NCBI RefSeq assembly: GCF_021789315.1
Contig: NZ_CP084561.1
Span: 124,001-188,000 of the forward strand
Length of the DNA: 64,000 nt
Reading direction: 5' to 3'
Source: Arthrobacter sp. FW305-BF8
GTDB taxonomy: Bacteria; Actinomycetota; Actinomycetes; Actinomycetales; Micrococcaceae
Positions 60,435 to 64,000 of the stretch are shown here, piece after piece (position 1 is the first letter of the stretch; the number at the start of each line of letters is the position of its first letter). Under the pieces are notes generated by a model that saw only the letters and a program-made list of their open reading frames with translations, was not told the origin of the DNA and did not search any database. The position numbers were made by a program, and so were the translations under genes.

Positions 60435-61019
60435 TCAGGCCAGGATTTTCTTGTGGAAGAACACGAGGTAGTCGCCCGTGGCGTCCTCGAACCCGAAATC
60501 CCTCCAGTACGCCCGCAGGGCCGATTTAGCCTCGTCATACGCCGGCGAGTCCTCCGGTGGGGATCCTTCCCCGTCGGTCGGCGCGGCGTGGACCACCACC
60601 AGGTTTACGGACCGGCCCACCGTTTCAACGATGGCGTTGAGCACGGAGTAGCCTGTCCTGCCGCCGCGGTACTCCGGGAAGATCTCGAGCGAGGAGACGA
60701 TCATCAGGTCCCCGCCGTCCTGCAGGTACTCCCTGATCAGGTCCGGACGGTCCATGGTGAGCATCTCAACGGCCTTGGCCATCTCCCTGTCGGCCGCGCC
60801 GGTGGTGAGGAAGAGTTTGATCATGCCGGCTTTGGGAACAACCTGGACGACGGCGCTCCCCAGTTGCCGCTCCCCGTCGCCGCCGGGGATGGGACTTGGA
60901 CAGCTCACCGCCACTTCCCAGCGCAACGGATAGTCCGAGGGATCATGCTCCAGTCCGGGCGTTCCGCGGTACCGGAGCTTGTACTCAAAGAACAGCGATT
61001 CCGGGTCGAACACGGTCAT
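60435..61019 (-). CDS. GNAT-like N-acyltransferase, putative
   Basis: 194 residues. The segment MIVSSLEIFPEYRGGRTGYS resembles the acetyl-CoA pyrophosphate loop of GNAT enzymes (R/Q-x-x-G-x-G/A) on a beta strand, and ALRAYWRDFGFEDATGDYLV resembles the C-terminal Y-x-x-x-G-F element. The N-terminal 60 residues are unlike common GNATs. Convergent with the GGDEF-EAL gene, 11 bases apart. Substrate unknown. Confidence 0.68.
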   Translation of the reverse strand: MTVFDPESLFFEYKLRYRGTPGLEHDPSDYPLRWEVAVSCPSPIPGGDGERQLGSAVVQVVPKAGMIKLFLTTGAADREMAKAVEMLTMDRPDLIREYLQDGGDLMIVSSLEIFPEYRGGRTGYSVLNAIVETVGRSVNLVVVHAAPTDGEGSPPEDSPAYDEAKSALRAYWRDFGFEDATGDYLVFFHKKILA

Positions 61020-61091
61020 GGCGCCGTCCTTGAGCTCGCAACGTTGCGTATTAGGGAATTTTAGTCCCCTCGGACGATGCGGGAAATGGCA

Positions 61092-61799
61092 TCAGCTCCG
61101 AAGGCCGCCCAGCCCGCTGATCAGTGCCTCAAGGCCAAGACTGAAGGCGACGTCGGCCGGCCGTTCGTGCCCCTGCTCGGCCAGGCTCCGGACGGCACCG
61201 GTGAAGCTGGGTGTCGCCTCCGCCATGGTTCCGGGATCGAAGATGTCCGCCGGTGCCGTGACGTCGTAAGCCGAGCCGAAGATGAAGGACTCCAGCGCGA
61301 CGATCGAGGAGACGATCCGCTCCTCCGGAAAACCGGCGTCGCGGAAGCCGGCGCTGACCGTTTCATACATGGCCAGGGTCTGCGGCGCGTCGGTCACGGG
61401 CAGTACGGCGATGACCGGAATCAGCGGGGTGTGCTGGGAGAACACGTCGCGGTAGCTCCAGGCCCACGTCCGGACGGCATCCTCCCACGGGCCGGCATCG
61501 AACGCCGAGACATCCACGAGGGAGGCGAGATGGTCCTCCAGCAGCAGGAGCACGTCCCGCTTGGATTTCACATGGTTATACAGGGCCGACGGCGCGACGT
61601 TCAGTGAGCGGGCCAGTGCGGCCATGGTCAGGCCGTCGTAGCCCTTTTTCTCGATCAGCCGCAGCGCGGCTTCGGTGATGCCGGCCTTGTCCAGCACGCC
61701 GCCCACGGGGCGCCCGGCGCGGCGCCGGCTGCCCTGGCCATTTGTTGCTGAGCCAGCTGATGCTGAACCGGCTGTTGCTACGGCTGGTGATGCCGGCAT
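61092..61799 (-). CDS. TetR-family transcriptional regulator
   Basis: 235 residues. After a Ala/Ser-rich tail the HTH reads ITEAALRLIEKKGYDGLTMA and ALARSLNVAPSALYNHVKSK (about residues 40-80), followed by a TetR_C-like helical domain. AAAGGT lies before the ATG at 61799. Divergent from the amine oxidase gene with a perfect 21-bp palindrome between, so it most likely represses that operon. Confidence 0.92.
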   Translation of the reverse strand: MPASPAVATAGSASAGSATNGQGSRRRAGRPVGGVLDKAGITEAALRLIEKKGYDGLTMAALARSLNVAPSALYNHVKSKRDVLLLLEDHLASLVDVSAFDAGPWEDAVRTWAWSYRDVFSQHTPLIPVIAVLPVTDAPQTLAMYETVSAGFRDAGFPEERIVSSIVALESFIFGSAYDVTAPADIFDPGTMAEATPSFTGAVRSLAEQGHERPADVAFSLGLEALISGLGGLRS

Positions 61800-61883
61800 G
61801 GCTGACCTTTCTCCGGGTGAACGTCCTTCGCATTATTCCATCAGGCTCTTCCGCTCCCTCCCCAAAGGCTCTATAGTTCTTTA

Positions 61884-61904
61884 TAAATGAATGGCATTCA
61901 TTTA
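61884..61904. promoter_or_regulatory. TetR operator, perfect palindrome
   Basis: TAAATGAATG (61884-61893), one G, then CATTCATTTA (61895-61904): perfect 10-bp arms around one base. It lies 38 bases before the amine oxidase ATG and overlaps an AT-rich promoter-like stretch (TATAGTTCTTTATAA). Confidence 0.78.
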
Positions 61905-61942
61905 GTGGTTCGCATCACTCGCGGCCACCGAGAAAGGACATC

Positions 61943-63385
61943 ATGCTGAATCTTGACCGCGACGTAGTGATCGTCGGCGCCGGCCCCTCCGGCCTCACCG
62001 CCGCACGCGAACTGAAAAGAGCTGGACTGACCGTCGCCGTGCTGGAAGCCCGCGACCGCGTGGGCGGCCGGACGTGGACCGACACCGTGGACGGAGCCAT
62101 GCTGGAAATCGGCGGCCAGTGGGTATCGCCGGACCAGACCGCCCTGCTGGCCCTGCTGGAGGAGCTCGGCCTGAAAACGTACTCCCGTTACCGTGAAGGC
62201 GAGTCCGTCTACGTCGGGGCGGACGGCACCCCGGTCCGCTACACCGGCGACATGTTCCCGGTCAGCGCCAGCACGGCTGCCGAGATGGACAAGCTCATCG
62301 CACTGCTCGATGAACTGGCGGCCGAGGTCGGCGCCACCGAACCGTGGGCGCACCCCAAGGCGCGGGAGCTGGACACCATCTCCTTCCACCACTGGCTGCG
62401 CCAGAACTCCCCGGACGAGGAAGCCTGCAACAACATCGGTCTCTTCATTGCCGGCGGCATGCTCACCAAGCCGGCGCACGCGTTCTCCGCCCTGCAGGCC
62501 GTCCTGATGGCCGCCTCCGCGGGCTCCTTCACCCACCTGACGGATGAGGACTTCATCCTGGACAAGCGGGTGATCGGCGGGATGCAGCAGGTCTCGCTGC
62601 TGCAGGCAGCGGAACTTGGGGCCGACGTCGTCCTTAATAGCCCGGTGCGCACCATCAACTGGAAGGCTGACGGTGAAAACGGTCATCGCGTCACGGCCGT
62701 TTCCGACCAGGCCACGGTGAACGCCCGCTTCGTGATCATGGCGGTGCCGCCCAACCTGTACTCGCGGGTTTCCTTCAACCCGCCGCTGCCGCGCCGCCAG
62801 CACCAGATGCACCAGCACCAGTCGCTGGGCCTGGTCATCAAGGTGCACGCCGTCTACAGCACGCCCTTCTGGCGCGAGGACGGGCTCTCCGGCACGGGGT
62901 TCGGCGCCGGCTCGCTGGTCCAGGAGGTCTACGACAACACCAACCACGGCGACACCCGCGGAACGCTCGTGGGCTTCATCTCCGACGAAAAGGCCGACGC
63001 CGTCTTCGAGCTGAGTGCCGAGGACCGCAAGAAGGCCATCCTGGAGTCGATCGCCGGCTTCCTGGGGGACAAGGCCCTCGAGCCCGAGGTGTACTACGAA
63101 TCCGACTGGGGCTCCGAGGAATGGACGCGCGGCGCCTACGCTGCGAGCTACGACCTCGGCGGGCTGCACCGCTACGGCAAGGACCAGCACGCAGCCGTCG
63201 GCCCCATCTACTGGTGCTCCTCCGACCTCGCCGCCGAAGGCTACCAGCACGTGGACGGGGCGGTCCGCATGGGCCAGTCCACGGCCGCCCGCATCGCCGC
63301 AGCTGCCGCGTCCACCGAAGCACAGGCTGCACCTGAACTGAGCGGTGCACCTAAACTGGCGAACGCAACGGCCGCCGTCGGCTAA
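61943..63385 (+). CDS. Flavin monoamine oxidase (putrescine-oxidase-like)
   Basis: 480 residues. FAD-binding VVIVGAGPSGLTAARELKR, then ARDRVGGRTWT and the C-terminal GAVRMGQSTAARIA. GGQWVSPDQ and the aromatic GPIYWCSSDLA are typical of actinobacterial putrescine and other primary amine oxidases. It oxidises an amine to an aldehyde with O2. AAAGGA lies before the ATG. It is followed by an APC-family permease that probably imports the amine, and is controlled by the divergent TetR. Confidence 0.93.
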   Translation: MLNLDRDVVIVGAGPSGLTAARELKRAGLTVAVLEARDRVGGRTWTDTVDGAMLEIGGQWVSPDQTALLALLEELGLKTYSRYREGESVYVGADGTPVRYTGDMFPVSASTAAEMDKLIALLDELAAEVGATEPWAHPKARELDTISFHHWLRQNSPDEEACNNIGLFIAGGMLTKPAHAFSALQAVLMAASAGSFTHLTDEDFILDKRVIGGMQQVSLLQAAELGADVVLNSPVRTINWKADGENGHRVTAVSDQATVNARFVIMAVPPNLYSRVSFNPPLPRRQHQMHQHQSLGLVIKVHAVYSTPFWREDGLSGTGFGAGSLVQEVYDNTNHGDTRGTLVGFISDEKADAVFELSAEDRKKAILESIAGFLGDKALEPEVYYESDWGSEEWTRGAYAASYDLGGLHRYGKDQHAAVGPIYWCSSDLAAEGYQHVDGAVRMGQSTAARIAAAAASTEAQAAPELSGAPKLANATAAVG

Positions 63386-63436
63386 CAGCGCAGCCGCGCA
63401 TTTCCCATTCAACGATGAATGACAAGAGGCAATCCC

Positions 63437-64000
63437 ATGAGTACAAAAGCCGCCGTCACCCCGGACGCGCACAAAAGCCTGAGTGAAAAGGGCCTCAAGG
63501 CCGGGTCCGTCGGGCTGATCGGGGCCGTGGTGATCGGGGTGTCCTGCATCGCTCCGGCGTACACGCTCACCGCGGCCCTCGGCCCCACCGTGTCCGAGGT
63601 GGGCGTGCACCTGCCGGCGGTCTTCCTCGTGGGCTTCATCCCCATGCTGCTGGTGGCGCTCGGTTACCGGGAGCTGAACAACGCAATGCCCGACGCCGGG
63701 ACCTCCTTCACGTGGGCAACGCGCGCCTTTGGCCCGTGGATCGGCTGGATGGGCGGGTGGGGGCTGATCGCCGCCACCATCATCGTGCTGTCGAACCTGG
63801 CGGCGGTTGCCGTCGACTTCTTCTACCTGATGCTCGCGCAGCTGCTCGGCAACCCCGGGATCGCTGAGCTGTCAAAGAATCTGCCACTGAACATCGCCAC
63901 CACCCTGGTGTTCATCGCGGCGGCGTGCTGGATCTCCTACCGCGGCATGGAAACCACCAAGGGCGTCCAGTACGTCCTGGTGGGGTTCCAGCTCCTGGTG
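63437..64000 (+). CDS. APC-family amino acid/polyamine permease, N-terminal part
   Basis: 188 codons from an ATG at 63437 (AAGAGGC upstream), running off the right edge. The protein starts STKAAVTPDAHKSLSEKGLK, then the first APC helix GSVGLIGAVVIGVSCIAPAY, with further hydrophobic segments including DAGTSFTWATRAFGPWIGW (APC consensus in helix 3). It follows the amine oxidase by 51 bases, so its substrate is probably the same amine. Confidence 0.93.
   Translation, partial: MSTKAAVTPDAHKSLSEKGLKAGSVGLIGAVVIGVSCIAPAYTLTAALGPTVSEVGVHLPAVFLVGFIPMLLVALGYRELNNAMPDAGTSFTWATRAFGPWIGWMGGWGLIAATIIVLSNLAAVAVDFFYLMLAQLLGNPGIAELSKNLPLNIATTLVFIAAACWISYRGMETTKGVQYVLVGFQLLV

Noticed and set aside
61898..63610. 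570-codon minus-strand frame over the amine oxidase
   Set aside because: Antisense shadow; the plus frame has FAD motifs and a ribosome binding site.

Overview
The window is high-GC DNA packed with sugar, sugar-acid and amine catabolism genes. Gene style (frequent GTG starts, AAAGGA-type ribosome binding sites, perfect GC-rich hairpins after genes, an actinobacterial single-chain ECF transporter, a GH13 trehalose-synthase-like enzyme, DUF2510) points to an actinobacterium of the Arthrobacter/Pseudarthrobacter/Paenarthrobacter group. That placement is inference. No rRNA, tRNA or CRISPR was seen.

Region 1 (1-16.9 kb) is a catabolic regulon. It holds a FadR-type GntR regulator cut by the left edge, an RbsABC-like importer, a cysteine hydrolase, a DhaK/DhaL-like kinase pair, a DJ-1/PfpI protein, a GMC oxidoreductase with a gluconate-2-dehydrogenase-subunit-3 partner, an enolase-superfamily enzyme, an SMP-30 lactonase and a frameshifted 2-hydroxyacid dehydrogenase. 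Five copies of one operator-like sequence (CCGGTGGTCTGAACAC) sit at the transcription-unit heads; two lie directly on the -10 of strong promoters. The DhaK has lost all three residues that define dihydroxyacetone chemistry, so its substrate is probably something else. A degraded IS5-type element splits the last two genes. A nearly identical 558-bp copy of the DJ-1 gene lies inverted at the far end, so the 7.3 kb between the copies could invert.

Region 2 (17.2-27.8 kb) has two Gfo/Idh/MocA oxidoreductases, a sugar-isomerase-like TIM barrel and a MalEFG-type importer on the minus strand. Divergent from these are a zinc alcohol dehydrogenase, a second TIM barrel, a 26-codon leader ORF and a ROK regulator. 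The set resembles pathways that handle keto-sugars or anhydro-sugars; the substrate is unknown.

Region 3 (28-31.3 kb) is eroded accessory DNA: a frameshifted JAB/MPN metalloprotease gene, an orphan reading frame, and a twice-frameshifted DUF2510/DUF4041/T5orf172 gene.

Region 4 (31.3-38.4 kb) holds B12-dependent metH, apparently leaderless, convergent with a 971-residue protein that joins EcfT, two EcfA ATPases and an EcfS domain in one chain, plus a DUF4430-like lipoprotein. Together they suggest cobalamin uptake next to a cobalamin user.

Region 5 (38.5-48.1 kb) is a complete glucarate module: gudD, a 2-oxoglutarate-semialdehyde dehydrogenase and kdgD on minus, a LysR regulator, and divergent tctCBA transporter genes with a universal stress protein. 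It converts glucarate to 2-oxoglutarate.

Region 6 (48.2-58 kb) has three small hypothetical genes, a GH13 enzyme, and a LacI regulator facing an amino-acid-type ABC operon that continues into a Gfo/Idh/MocA oxidoreductase and a DAO-type FAD oxidoreductase. Paired near-palindromic operators lie between LacI and the operon.

Region 7 (58-64 kb) has a membrane GGDEF-EAL protein, a GNAT-like protein, and a TetR regulator divergent from a flavin amine oxidase and an APC permease that runs off the right edge.
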